Shown: positions 1-8,594 of the stretch, piece by piece
How positions within the stretch are numbered: the stretch's first letter is position 1
How the letters are laid out: every line of letters begins with the position of its first letter
Origin: Anastrepha obliqua
Taxonomy: Eukaryota > Arthropoda > Insecta > Diptera > Tephritidae
DNA length: 64,000 nucleotides
Reading direction: 5' to 3'
Assembly (NCBI RefSeq): GCF_027943255.1
Contig: NC_072893.1
Span: 43,732,001-43,796,000 of the forward strand
Position numbers and translations under genes: made by a program
The notes under the pieces: model-generated
Databases searched by the model: none
Seen by the model: the letters and a program-made list of their open reading frames with translations, nothing else
Told to the model about the DNA's origin: nothing

Positions 1-1418
1 TCTCATAAAGTTAGCCGTGAATTGGAAGTAATAAGTGGCGTTGCAGAATCTATTGCGAAACGCATAAAACACGAGGAATCATCTGACGCTGTCCGATCTG
101 CTTCAACAAGTGTAAGCGGTCATTGACGATGACCCTTCAAAATCCGTGAAGGACCTTGCGAGGTAGCTTGATGTATCCGAGGGTATTATCCGTTGAGTAG
201 TCCATGAAGATCTCCGGTATAAATCCTACGGTATACACAGAAGGCAGTTCGTGTCGGAGCAACCTCGAGAAGAGCAGTTTGCCAAGGGATTGGGAATATG
301 GCTCGTCTATTCTCAACAGCTTCGATCCGAAAATGTGTGCTCTTTTTTTATTCTTCAGACAAAATGGGCACAGTGCATCATCGATGATAACTATGATGAC
401 CGTATGATCTCCACATTTGAGGTATCCAACAATTTGCCCTATTGGGACTCGTAGCTCACTGCACATCTGTCTAGGAAGTAATTTCGCGCCTTTTATAGGA
501 AAAACTTCTTTGGGTTGCAGATGTGAGTTTGCACCAACAGGGTGCCGTGATGTACTCGACTACTGCACTTGTCCCTAAAATTAGTTCCGGTCCAATTGAG
601 CTCTTCAAAGAACTGCAGTTCGCCAATTATTTAGTCTTTTCATTGTTGTGAAGACCACAGTGTCTCGGTACTAACAACTGAGGACGTAATTTAATCTCAG
701 CTTACATTTCTAGATTCTTGTACAAGGAGGTGTGTGCGAATTCTGAGGCCTGTGGAGTGGCTTGTCTCTCATTGTAGACTCTGATTTTTTGTCCTCGCCA
801 CCCATCCTGTTGGCTGCTTTAAGTATAGCAAATACTTTTGACTAACAAGGAGTGCACAAAAACAACACCAGGTATTTTCCATTGACCTAATGTAATGGGC
901 AGCAAGAGGAGAAAGATGGAAAAGCTCTCTGCGGATTTCCTCACTCCCTCCTTTTCTTTAATTACTCTTATTTTCAAGACGTGAGCACCCCACTCTGGCA
1001 ATGTATATTGATCAACTATCCTGCCAACTATATTGGGCAGTTACTAAGGTCACTAAACTACTACTACAGTAAACTACTTATCTACACCTGACGACTCCTG
1101 TTAATTCTGCGACTTAACTCTAGCAACACCACTGCATTTGCTTCTCAAACATGACGACAAGGTGAAAGTAAGAAGGAAACATCTGGCCCAGACACGTTCC
1201 GAAAAGACGCTCTTGCTCAGCCTAACCCAACTTCATCCTCGGTTTAATGAGAGAGCTGACAAGTGGGGGACTGGCAGGCATTTTGGTGAGTAGAAGGCAC
1301 AAGAGATACTGAGATAGAAGAGCAGGTCGTCATTTTGTTTCTATGTATAACACTCTAAATACTTGCCTGGAGTACTGTCGCTATCGGAGGAATAAAAGTA
1401 ATTAAAGTTACAAACCAG
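1..1418. other. Unassigned spacer with one unrecognised minus-strand ORF
   Basis: No family was recognised here. The only open stretch worth naming is a 109-codon minus-strand frame at 137-466 that contains a CPFC pair followed by basic residues. That loosely recalls the cysteine-containing C-terminal tails of LINE proteins, but the match is too weak to call. The rest (500-1418) shows no long frame and no terminal repeats on either strand. Confidence 0.3.
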
Positions 1419-2021
1419 CAGCCACGCCACTGTTCACAGTTATGATATCGGTGTAGTAAAACACTTCGATAACGCCGCTAACCATAGCAGCCTTGAAATC
1501 CAACGGAGAATCTCTTTTGCCAACAAGTGCTACTTTGGACTAAGTAGGCAACGGACCAGTAAAGTCCTCTCTCGACAAGCAAAACTAGCACCACATATGG
1601 CTCTCATCATGACCGTCCTAACGTACAGCGCAGAAGATTGGACGATGACAACATCCGATGAGGCGCCCCTTGGAGTGTTAGAGAGAAAGATTCTGCGCAA
1701 AATTTTTCGGCCTTTTCACGTCGGCGACGGCGAATATCACAAGCGATGGAACGATGAGCTATATAGACTTAACGACGACATAGATATAGCTCAGCGATTA
1801 AAGATCCAGCGACCCCGTTGGCTCCGGGTCATGGATACAAACGCTCCCGCTCTGAAAGTATTCGATGCGGTACCAGCTAGTGGTAGCAGAGGAAGTGGAA
1901 GTCCTAAGGTGGTGAAGAACTTGGCCTTACTCGATGTGTTCAACCGACGCCGGTTAGCATGAGAAAGAAACGACTCGGCCAAAATCGAGTAAGCGGTTAT
2001 CGCGCCAATCAAGAAAAAGAT
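1419..2021 (+). pseudogene. RTE-like LINE, 3' fragment (RT C-terminus and tail)
   Basis: This is the 3' end of a non-LTR retrotransposon reverse transcriptase. The frame carries the post-RT signature LEIQRRI (about 1498), CYFGLS, then the long open stretch 1597-1962 with WTMTTSDEAPLGVLERKILR and RPRWLRV. After the frame comes a tail ending cgcgccaatc plus an A/G-rich run at 2001-2020. The same tail is present at 25.5-25.6 kb and 29.94-29.99 kb, which defines one family. The copy lacks the endonuclease, the RT core and about 16 bases of the tail. Assignment to the RTE clade rests on recalled similarity of the C-terminal block, not on a tree. Confidence 0.75.
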
Positions 2022-2224
2022 GAAAGTTACAGAACGCACTTTCAAAATTCTTAAAATTTTTCAGTCTACCTATGCATCTCTACTTTAAAAAATAATAAAG
2101 TTTGCAGAGTTCAAAACCGTATGTAGCCTAATGAAGTAGTTTTAGTGTCTTCAAACGGCCATGCAGCATGGATAAGGAAAGTGACACAAGGTACATATAC
2201 TACGAAGCACCAAGCCATCACGCC

Positions 2225-2690
2225 GAACACAATTTTTTTAAGTTGTGACAGATGGCGCGTGGAAGGAGATGCTCTGAGGGAGCAGATTGATGGCATCACG
2301 ACGACCAATGTGATCGGTAAGATGCTTGAACGCGAGGATAACTGGCATGCGTTTAAAATATACGTTAAAGGCATATTACGAAAAAAAAATAGACCTCGAC
2401 GCAGTACAACAAAGCGAAACCTCACAGACAGAGACATAAAAAGACGAGTCTATAGCATGAAGCAGGGTATGTGCATGGTGGACTCACACGTGAGCGAATA
2501 GAACGGGTCAATTTCATGAACGTCGTTCAGGGCCCTCCCGAAGTAATGCAGAAAGTAGTCTCAGGAGTGAGTTTCCCTAGAGAACAAGAAGAGATTGTTT
2601 TAGTGGTCACACCATTCGACGCAATAGACGGCGGTCGCTGTAAGTGCGAAGGCATTTCGAACCTTTGAACCCTTTCACACACAAAAAAAA
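2225..2690 (+). pseudogene. LINE-type RT, extreme C-terminal fragment
   Basis: In the frame at 2145-2501 the stretch RWRVEGDALREQI followed by IGKMLEREDNWHAFKIYV resembles the C-terminal tail after the RT domain of some insect non-LTR retrotransposons. A second open stretch (2471-2668) overlaps in another frame, with PREQEEIVLVVTPFDAIDGG, and probably continues the same element's 3' region after a frame change. No RT core, endonuclease or target-site duplication is visible. The clade cannot be set from this piece, and the family identification is from memory of similar tails. Confidence 0.45.
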
Positions 2691-3424
2691 AACCATAGAG
2701 TGGTACTTCTTACACCAACTTGAACATGGGAAAGCACTCCTTTTCAAATAAATATGCAGGACTCTTCAAATTTAAATAAGCTTAAATTATCACACTTTCT
2801 TATACGTTAAGAAGTTGTAAAACAAAAAGAAAATTTAAATAAATCATATAAACAAAATTCGTCTCACCTCGGCAAGAGTTAAAACCGAAATATGCTACTT
2901 CCGTATTTAAAATTACTGCTGCATTAAGGAAATTGGGGAAAAAGGTTATCCTTTGCTTCAAATGAATGAAAGTAAGCTTAATGGCACTTCACCGAAGCAA
3001 ACCAGTATGCCACTGATGTGTTTCGTGAACGAAGTTGAAAGCAAAATATATGCAATGGAGAGGAAATACAAGGGTTGCTACTTAAATTTTCAGATAGAGC
3101 AACTTTGACGTTAATGTGTTACTTCGGACATTGTCACCCTGAGGTTTGATATTCTAGTGGTAATCATACGCAGAACGTTTTTTTCTTTTTTCAATCTATG
3201 ATCGATTTCAATCTATTTGTGTTAATTTCAGATACTTTTGAAACATTCAACTTGGTAAAAAAGGAATTAAATCGTCAAGATTTTCGTGTAATGATACTCC
3301 AATGTGAATTATACCGACAACAGCAATCTGCCGATCCACCCGCCTTTAATGATCAAACATCACCTTGAGCCGCAGTGTTTCAGTGACTTTCTGAATTCAA
3401 TTGTAGTCGTACTTCACTAAAGAT
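2691..3424. other. AT-rich spacer, nothing recognised
   Basis: AT-rich sequence without a long frame, terminal repeat or RNA-like structure that I could support. Confidence 0.4.
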
Positions 3425-3830
3425 CGAATTTCGTTGAGATGGTTGGAAATCGATAAAATCGAAGCTGTGCGTAATTTGATATTGGAAGATCGTCATGTGG
3501 CATATGGCGTATTGAGGCCTGGCAGGGCATTAACTCTACTCGTATACATTTAATTCTCGATTGCAAGAATATTTGGCTGGCAAAAAGATTTAGTTAAAAA
3601 AAGCTGTTGTTAATTGATGTAGAAAACGGGTCACAAAATTCGATCGCCTTACATTGAAAGACGACTATAAAATAGTGAACATCGATGCAACTAAAACCGC
3701 AATCCACTATAAAACTTTTTTCAGATGAGCCAAATCCAACAAAAGATGTACGCACATAAAACATTTCGAGACAAATTGTCCCCTGTTTTTTCTGTTTGTA
3801 ATAGAGCAATATGAGCAGTCTATTCTGAAT
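3425..3830 (+). pseudogene. Decayed mariner-like transposase relic (middle part)
   Basis: Short scattered matches to a D34D mariner transposase occur in order across shifting frames. First is IEAVRNLILEDRHVAYG (about 3457), the second half of the helix-turn-helix region. GINSTRIHLIL follows near 3530, then DEPNPTK with a following SRQIVPCFF near 3724-3790, which resembles the block after the first catalytic aspartate. Frames are interrupted repeatedly, neither terminal repeat is visible and the catalytic core is missing. It is an old relic. Confidence 0.5.
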
Positions 3831-3936
3831 GAAAAAACACCATTTGGCTAAGTAATTAGGGCTTTTCGACCTTAAATTTATTCTCTACAAAATTAATCAG
3901 AAAATTATTCACCCTTTTGACGAGCATAGCCTAATC

Positions 3937-3976
3937 GTTGTTGTTGTTATTATTATTGTTGTTGTTGTTGTTGTTG
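3937..3976. repeat. (TTG)n/(TTA)n microsatellite
   Basis: A 40-bp run of TTG triplets with a TTA block in the middle. CR1-like tails in this window are (CAA)n, so this could be a minus-strand tail. No CR1 sequence follows it, and it is better called a plain microsatellite. Confidence 0.8.
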
Positions 3977-4079
3977 AAAAGGTTGACTATTTCACTGAAA
4001 TAATCTTAAATAGCACCTAGCGACGTTTTGTTATCACTGTTCTCGTGTGATGCCATTATTATTTTTTTTTTTGAATTAC

Positions 4080-4168
4080 ATTTACTATCAGATCCATATA
4101 TAACAGGAAAATTTGTTATCTTATATTTAAAATTTCATTAATTTGCTGTAGGAAAGGCGTACCGAAAG
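4080..4168 (-). pseudogene. LINE C-terminal end, part 2 (split by the CR1-like insertion)
   Basis: On the minus strand this short stretch continues the LINE frame that breaks off at 8136. If the 4182-8122 element and one copy of its duplication are removed, the minus frame runs from ...CERPGLARTRL into a sequence containing GTPFLQQINEI. That is a plausible end of an RNase H-bearing LINE protein. The segment is decayed and has no separate function. Confidence 0.45.
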
Positions 4169-4181
4169 AGCAAAGTCTTGT
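4169..4181. repeat. Target-site duplication, left copy (agcaaagtcttgt)
   Basis: A 13-bp perfect direct repeat, with its partner at 8123-8135, exactly bracketing the CR1-like element. It places both element ends to the base. Confidence 0.93.
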
Positions 4182-4188
4182 CATTCCC

Positions 4189-4260
4189 ATGGCAGCCGGT
4201 TCTACGTACCGGAATGACTCGGGTTTTTCCCGACCAAGGGCTGCCGCCCCAGTATACTAG
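4189..4260 (+). other. Short upstream ORF in the CR1-like leader
   Basis: The first ATG of the element, 8 bases from its 5' end, opens a 23-codon frame (starting MAAGSTYRND) that ends at TAG just before the main first frame. It may be a translated leader peptide or simply the remnant of a longer N-terminus. One copy cannot tell these apart. Confidence 0.4.
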
Positions 4261-4262
4261 CC

Positions 4263-4994
4263 CTGTCTAGTGAAACCCATACCATCCCTCGCCTTACGTC
4301 ACAGGAGCAAACTCCCGCAGCAACCCTGCTCCAAATACTTCTCCTCAGAGCTGGAATTGAATCCAACCCTGGGCCAGAAGTATTCTACTGCTGCGTCTGC
4401 CACAAACGGCTTCACCCGAACTCCACCTCGGTTAGGTGCAACAAGTGCAACGGGTGGAGCCACCTTAAGACCTGCTCGGGTCTTAAGTCACATAGGGAGT
4501 GGTCCACACGGTATGTGGCCACGTGTTGCTCCCGCCAACAGGCGTCTGATGCCTCCACGGCTAACACACCCCCTGATAGGCCGGCACTACCAACCGCCAC
4601 CACGACAAACACCTCCACGGTGAGGAGCCTATCGGAGCAACACAACTCCCCCTCAACCCCTCCCCTTCCTTCCAGCTCCAACCCCAGTGCGGGGACAAAC
4701 CAGCAGCTCCTGGTCCCCCGCACAGTCTGTTCCGTATGTCAGGCCGTAATACCTCGGAATCTGGTAACAGCAATTCCTGCAATGGCTGGTGCCATTTTCG
4801 GAGATGTTCCGGCCTGCGCACCACCCGTGAGTGGACAACTGCCTACGTTGCCCCCTGCTGCAGAGCTCTGCACCCACAACCGCCCTCGGAGGCGCGGCCG
4901 CCCACCACCATCAGGCCGCAACAGCCACAGTGGATTGCGCAGCAGGCCCAACGCAGACAACACCACGCGTCCCTCACCCCCCGGATTACACTGA
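4263..4994 (+). CDS. CR1-like ORF1: 2A-like motif plus PHD-type zinc finger
   Basis: The frame is open from 4218 to a stop at 4994 and has no ATG upstream of its conserved part, so the start given is the first CTG and is uncertain. Near codon 34 lies AGIESNPGP, matching the core of 2A ribosome-skipping peptides (D-[VI]-E-x-N-P-G-P) except that the first Asp is Gly. Then comes a C4HC3-like finger: YCCVC, RCNKCNGWSH, CSG, VATCC (about 4374-4524). A Pro/Ser/Thr-rich linker follows, then CSVC near 4728, which opens a second finger. The rest of that finger (SCNGWCH, CSGL, VAPCC) is read only in the overlapping ORF2 frame. The product would bind nucleic acid or chromatin in the retrotransposon particle, by analogy with CR1 proteins. 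The 259-bp overlap with ORF2 may reflect a one-base indel in this copy. Confidence 0.6.
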   Translation: MSSETHTIPRLTSQEQTPAATLLQILLLRAGIESNPGPEVFYCCVCHKRLHPNSTSVRCNKCNGWSHLKTCSGLKSHREWSTRYVATCCSRQQASDASTANTPPDRPALPTATTTNTSTVRSLSEQHNSPSTPPLPSSSNPSAGTNQQLLVPRTVCSVCQAVIPRNLVTAIPAMAGAIFGDVPACAPPVSGQLPTLPPAAELCTHNRPRRRGRPPPSGRNSHSGLRSRPNADNTTRPSPPGLH

Positions 4995-7900
4995 CCTCAC
5001 CGAGAAGCTTCAAGCTTCTCCAGCTAAACTGCAACGGACTTACGAGTAAGGTCGACGAGATAGTCGACTTCATGAGCCGGTACAGTATCAAGATAGCTGC
5101 GGTCCAAGAAACAAAGTTGCACGCTAGGTCATCTCTGATCACCAGGGATGGCTATAACGTGCACAGACGTGATCGCGAGCGAGACAATGGTGGTGGCCTA
5201 GCGTTTATAGTCCACCACACTGTGCAGTATCGTCTTATCGATGAAGGAATCGACCGCAGGGACAGCACCTTAGAATGTCAAGGCATAGCTGTCCGGTCAG
5301 GCGATTCCGAGCTCGAAATATTTAATATATACATACCCCCTGTCACCTGCTGCCCGGCTGGATATCACCCTGATATAGGTGCGCTCCTCAGAGGTGAAAA
5401 CCGATTGGTTGTAGGTGACTTTAATGCGCATCACGATCTTTGGCATTCAAGCCTGCCAAATGATCGTAGGGGACAGCAACTGGCAGAGCAGATAGACGAC
5501 TCGACATTCAGCACAGTAAACGACGACGCCCCCACCAGGGTAGTGGGCAATTGCAGCAGCTCGCCTGACCTAACAATTGCTAGCGCAGGTCTGATAAATA
5601 GCATAACGTGGCGACCTATGCTATCGCTTGCATCAGACCACTTGCCCATTATCGTCTCGATCGAGAGACCCGCCGACTTCGTTTCCGCGAATCACCGGTC
5701 CTATTTTAACTTTAAAAAAGCTAATTGGGTCGGCTTCACGGAATTTACCGAGGACACCTTCGCCGCTCTTCTCATCCCCACCGATGTGCGCGTAGGCGAA
5801 CGCGCATTCCGCAGGGTGCTCACAGCTGCTGCGGCTCGCTTCATTCCTGCTGGAAGTTATAAGGACATTCGTCCTCATTTCCCAGCCGAAGCAGCCAGTT
5901 TATCAAACGAGCGTGACCACCTACGCCAGGCCGATCCCGGGGATCCCCGCATAAAGGATCTCAATTTGGAGATCCGGCAACTGGTAAACCAGCATAAGCG
6001 GACTAAATGGGTTGAGCACCTGAAGACCTGCAACCTCACCTCTGGGGTGAGTAAGCTCTGGTCCACCGTTAGGTCCCTGTCAAACCCGACGAAGCACAAC
6101 GACAAGGTGGCTATCACCTTCAACGGTTGCACTTCGTCGGACCCGAAGAGATGCGCGAGCTATTTTAGCCGGCTTTTTATATTGCATCCTCCGGGCGACA
6201 GAACCAAGCGTCGTGCTACCAGAAGGCTGCACAAACTGACGAACAACAGTGCGCCACTTACTTTCTCCGGCGATGAGGTTCAGGGGGGCATCAACAGTTC
6301 GAAATCATCGAAAGCCATTGGCCCTGACGGCTTAAACGCGCTGATGCTGAAGCATCTGGGACCCCTGGGAGTAGGATTTCTCACAAGGGTTTTCAATCTG
6401 TCTATGGCCACTCTCATCATCCCTGAAAAGTGGAAAGCAGGGAGAGTGGTCCCACTACTGAAACCTGGGAAACCCGCCAACCAAGGGGAGTCTTATCGGC
6501 CGATAACTCTCCTTTCCCCAGTAGTGAAGACACTTGAAGCCCTCCTACTCCCACTCTTCACGAAACACCTGGCCCCAGCCCCACATCAGCACGGTTTCCG
6601 ACGAGTGCACAGCACCACCACAGCACTCACCGCCATAAACGCCCAGATAAATCGCGGGCTTAACCAAAACCGCCCCTGCGAGAGGACTGTCCTAGTAGCG
6701 TTGGACTTGAAAAGGGCTTTCGATACAGTCAGCCATTCCACGCTACTAGATGACATTTATCAGTCGACACTCCCGCCAGGGCTGAAGAGGTGGTCCGCGA
6801 ACTACCTGAGCGGTCGGCACTCGTCAGTGATTTTTCGAGATCAAATGTCAAAGCAGAGGAAGATTAAGCAAGGCGTACCGCAGGGTGGTGTCCTTTCACC
6901 CTTGCTTTTTAACTTCTACATCTCGAAGCTCCCCCAACCACCAGCGGGAGTTTCCCTGATCTCATACGCTGACGATTGCACGATAATGGCGTCGGGCAAT
7001 GACATCGATGGCCTGTGTTCCAAAGTGAACGACTACCTCACCGACCTTTCTCGCTTTTTCACTGCGAGGAATCTACAACTTTCCCCCACAAAGTCCACGG
7101 CGACCCTTTTCACCACCTGGACAAAGGAGGTCAAGCTGCCCCTTAAGGTAAAAGTCGATGACACACCAATTCCGACTGTGAATAACCCCAAAATTTTGGG
7201 TGTAACCTTTGACAGCTTGCTCTCCTTCTCTGCGCATACAACCGCAATTGCCACTAAGGTCCAAAATCGCAACAAGGTCCTCAAATCGCTGGCCGGCAGC
7301 ACTTGGGGCAAAGACAAAGAACTGTTGCTTTCGACATTTAAGGCAATTGGCCGGCCGGTTCTCAACTATGCTGCGCCTGTCTGGTCGCCTGGAACTAGTG
7401 ATTCGCAGTGGACTAAGCTACAGACCTGTCAAAATACCGCCATTCGGACAGCGACCGGGTGCCTCCTGATGTCACCTATCCAACACCTTCACAACGAGGC
7501 ACAAATGCTCCCAGTTGCGGAGCACAACAAATTGCTCAGCAAGCAGTTCCTGCTCGGATGTTACCGCAGGTCTCATCCCTGCAGACACCTGCTTGAGCCT
7601 GAGCCGCCTCCCAGGCACGTCAGGAGACACCTCTTTGACTACGCTGGCGATATCCAGGACAAGACCGACCGTAACCTACTGGACCGGACAGTATTTAGAC
7701 AGTCTATAAACGACATTCACCGGGAGACCGTTACCACCTTCTTGAACTCCCGTCCTGTGAATGCCGTAATCGGAGTCCAACCACCACCTATTGCAGATGA
7801 AGAGCTCCAGCTTCCCCGTGAGACCCGTGTAACACTGGCACAACTACGCTCTGGATATTGTAGCAGGTTAAACTCCTACATATCCAGAATCGACCCCGAC

Positions 7901-8071
7901 ATACCAAACACATTTCCGGCATGTGAAGGTACCCCGCACCACACTAACCACCTTTTCACATGCCCCCTCAAACCGACTCATCTAACCCCACTCTCCCTCT
8001 GGACCCAACCTGTCGAAACAGCATGTTTCCTGGGCCTACCCCTAGATGAGCTAGACGAAGACGAACGATGA
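4736..8071 (+). CDS. CR1-like ORF2: AP-type endonuclease and reverse transcriptase
   Basis: A 1,111-codon uninterrupted frame. Residues 12-42 are the back half of a second PHD-type finger. An endonuclease/exonuclease/phosphatase domain spans about 92-310, with LNCNG (98-102), QETK (124-127), GDFNAH (227-232), SPDLT (276-280) and SDHLPI (300-305). These carry the metal and catalytic residues that nick target DNA. The reverse transcriptase follows at about 525-800: KAIGPDG, SYRPITLLS (586-594), DLKRAFD (657-663), PQGGVLSP (715-722) and the catalytic SYADD (743-747), all intact. A C-terminal C-x8-H-x3-C tail lies at 1063-1076, but the usual CPAC reads FPAC, losing one cysteine that the copy at 15.5 kb still has. 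Target-primed reverse transcription is the expected function. The ATG at 4736 is simply the first in frame and may lie inside a longer native protein. Confidence 0.85.
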   Translation: MSGRNTSESGNSNSCNGWCHFRRCSGLRTTREWTTAYVAPCCRALHPQPPSEARPPTTIRPQQPQWIAQQAQRRQHHASLTPRITLTSPRSFKLLQLNCNGLTSKVDEIVDFMSRYSIKIAAVQETKLHARSSLITRDGYNVHRRDRERDNGGGLAFIVHHTVQYRLIDEGIDRRDSTLECQGIAVRSGDSELEIFNIYIPPVTCCPAGYHPDIGALLRGENRLVVGDFNAHHDLWHSSLPNDRRGQQLAEQIDDSTFSTVNDDAPTRVVGNCSSSPDLTIASAGLINSITWRPMLSLASDHLPIIVSIERPADFVSANHRSYFNFKKANWVGFTEFTEDTFAALLIPTDVRVGERAFRRVLTAAAARFIPAGSYKDIRPHFPAEAASLSNERDHLRQADPGDPRIKDLNLEIRQLVNQHKRTKWVEHLKTCNLTSGVSKLWSTVRSLSNPTKHNDKVAITFNGCTSSDPKRCASYFSRLFILHPPGDRTKRRATRRLHKLTNNSAPLTFSGDEVQGGINSSKSSKAIGPDGLNALMLKHLGPLGVGFLTRVFNLSMATLIIPEKWKAGRVVPLLKPGKPANQGESYRPITLLSPVVKTLEALLLPLFTKHLAPAPHQHGFRRVHSTTTALTAINAQINRGLNQNRPCERTVLVALDLKRAFDTVSHSTLLDDIYQSTLPPGLKRWSANYLSGRHSSVIFRDQMSKQRKIKQGVPQGGVLSPLLFNFYISKLPQPPAGVSLISYADDCTIMASGNDIDGLCSKVNDYLTDLSRFFTARNLQLSPTKSTATLFTTWTKEVKLPLKVKVDDTPIPTVNNPKILGVTFDSLLSFSAHTTAIATKVQNRNKVLKSLAGSTWGKDKELLLSTFKAIGRPVLNYAAPVWSPGTSDSQWTKLQTCQNTAIRTATGCLLMSPIQHLHNEAQMLPVAEHNKLLSKQFLLGCYRRSHPCRHLLEPEPPPRHVRRHLFDYAGDIQDKTDRNLLDRTVFRQSINDIHRETVTTFLNSRPVNAVIGVQPPPIADEELQLPRETRVTLAQLRSGYCSRLNSYISRIDPDIPNTFPACEGTPHHTNHLFTCPLKPTHLTPLSLWTQPVETACFLGLPLDELDEDER

Positions 8072-8122
8072 TATGCCTACACTGACAGGGCTACCTATGC
8101 TGTTAACAACAACAACAACAAC
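8072..8122 (+). other. CR1-like 3' UTR with (CAA)n end
   Basis: A short 3' UTR (about 30 bp), then ttaa followed by five CAA units, ending exactly at the duplication. CR1 and related LINEs recognise such short tandem ends rather than poly(A). Confidence 0.8.
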
Positions 8123-8135
8123 AGCAAAGTCTTGT
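8123..8135. repeat. Target-site duplication, right copy (agcaaagtcttgt)
   Basis: Identical to 4169-4181 over 13 bp; it marks the 3' junction of the CR1-like insertion. Confidence 0.93.
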
Positions 8136-8420
8136 TCTGGCTAAACCTGGACGTTCGCATAAATATGGGAAAAGCCTTTCGCTCTCCGCCTGACAGCTTC
8201 TGCAAATGGGATGGATTAAAGGAAAGTTGAGTCTGGCTGCATGATCGCCTACCTTTGACCTGTAAGGGTTGTAGTAATACGTGAAATGTTTGAGTGAGAG
8301 TATCCCAACATGTGCTTCGTCCTGCGGATGTTGTACGACGGCCATGTATTTTTTTCTGCAGTTGGTCCAAAAGGCTCCAATAAAAGAATTTATTGTTTTA
8401 CCAGTTGGCAAGTAATCCAC
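8136..8420 (-). pseudogene. RNase H-type LINE C-terminal zinc tail, part 1
   Basis: The minus-strand frame carries VGILSLKHFTYYYNP, then HAARLNFPLIHPICRSCQAESERLFPYLCERPGLARTRL. This has the H...C-x2-C...C tail that ends RNase H-bearing LINE proteins (I/LOA-like). The CR1-like element interrupts it; the last codons continue at 4168-4080. No RT or RNase H core is left nearby. Function is lost. The clade is uncertain. Confidence 0.55.
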
Positions 8421-8594
8421 AAAAAACTGCTGCTAACACCTTTCTGCCCGATTTCTGGACACGAACTCGTTTCGGAGTCGAAGAACCAGATACAAAACTC
8501 CGCGCGTCTTAGATCATTGTGGATATATTTTGCATGCGCGCAGATTCGCTTTCAGTTATCATTCGATTTTAGCATAAAATATATAATATTTAAT

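Larger units (their letters stand above)
4182..8122 (+). mobile_element. Full-length CR1-like non-LTR retrotransposon (3,941 bp)
   Basis: The element is bounded by a perfect 13-bp duplication. It has a 5' leader, a first frame with PHD-type zinc fingers, a long endonuclease-reverse transcriptase frame, a short 3' UTR and a (CAA)n 3' end instead of poly(A). PHD fingers near the N-terminus, a 2A-like NPGP motif and a short-repeat 3' end are features known from CR1-clade elements, which is why I place it there. Jockey-type LINEs lack the PHD fingers. A 5'-truncated minus-strand copy of the same family lies at 15280-16292. Codon use is GC-richer than the surrounding AT-rich DNA, consistent with a fairly young insertion. 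Confidence 0.88.

Noticed and set aside
137..466. 109-codon minus-strand ORF with a CPFC pair
   Set aside because: No recognisable domain order, and the composition does not support a gene. Kept only as a note in the spacer entry.
3937..3976. Minus-strand CR1-like (CAA)n tail
   Set aside because: No CR1-like 3' UTR or coding sequence follows the run, so a simple microsatellite is more likely.
4412..4966. Several long minus-strand frames opposite the CR1-like first ORF
   Set aside because: They are GC-rich shadows of the PHD/linker coding region and carry no motif of their own.
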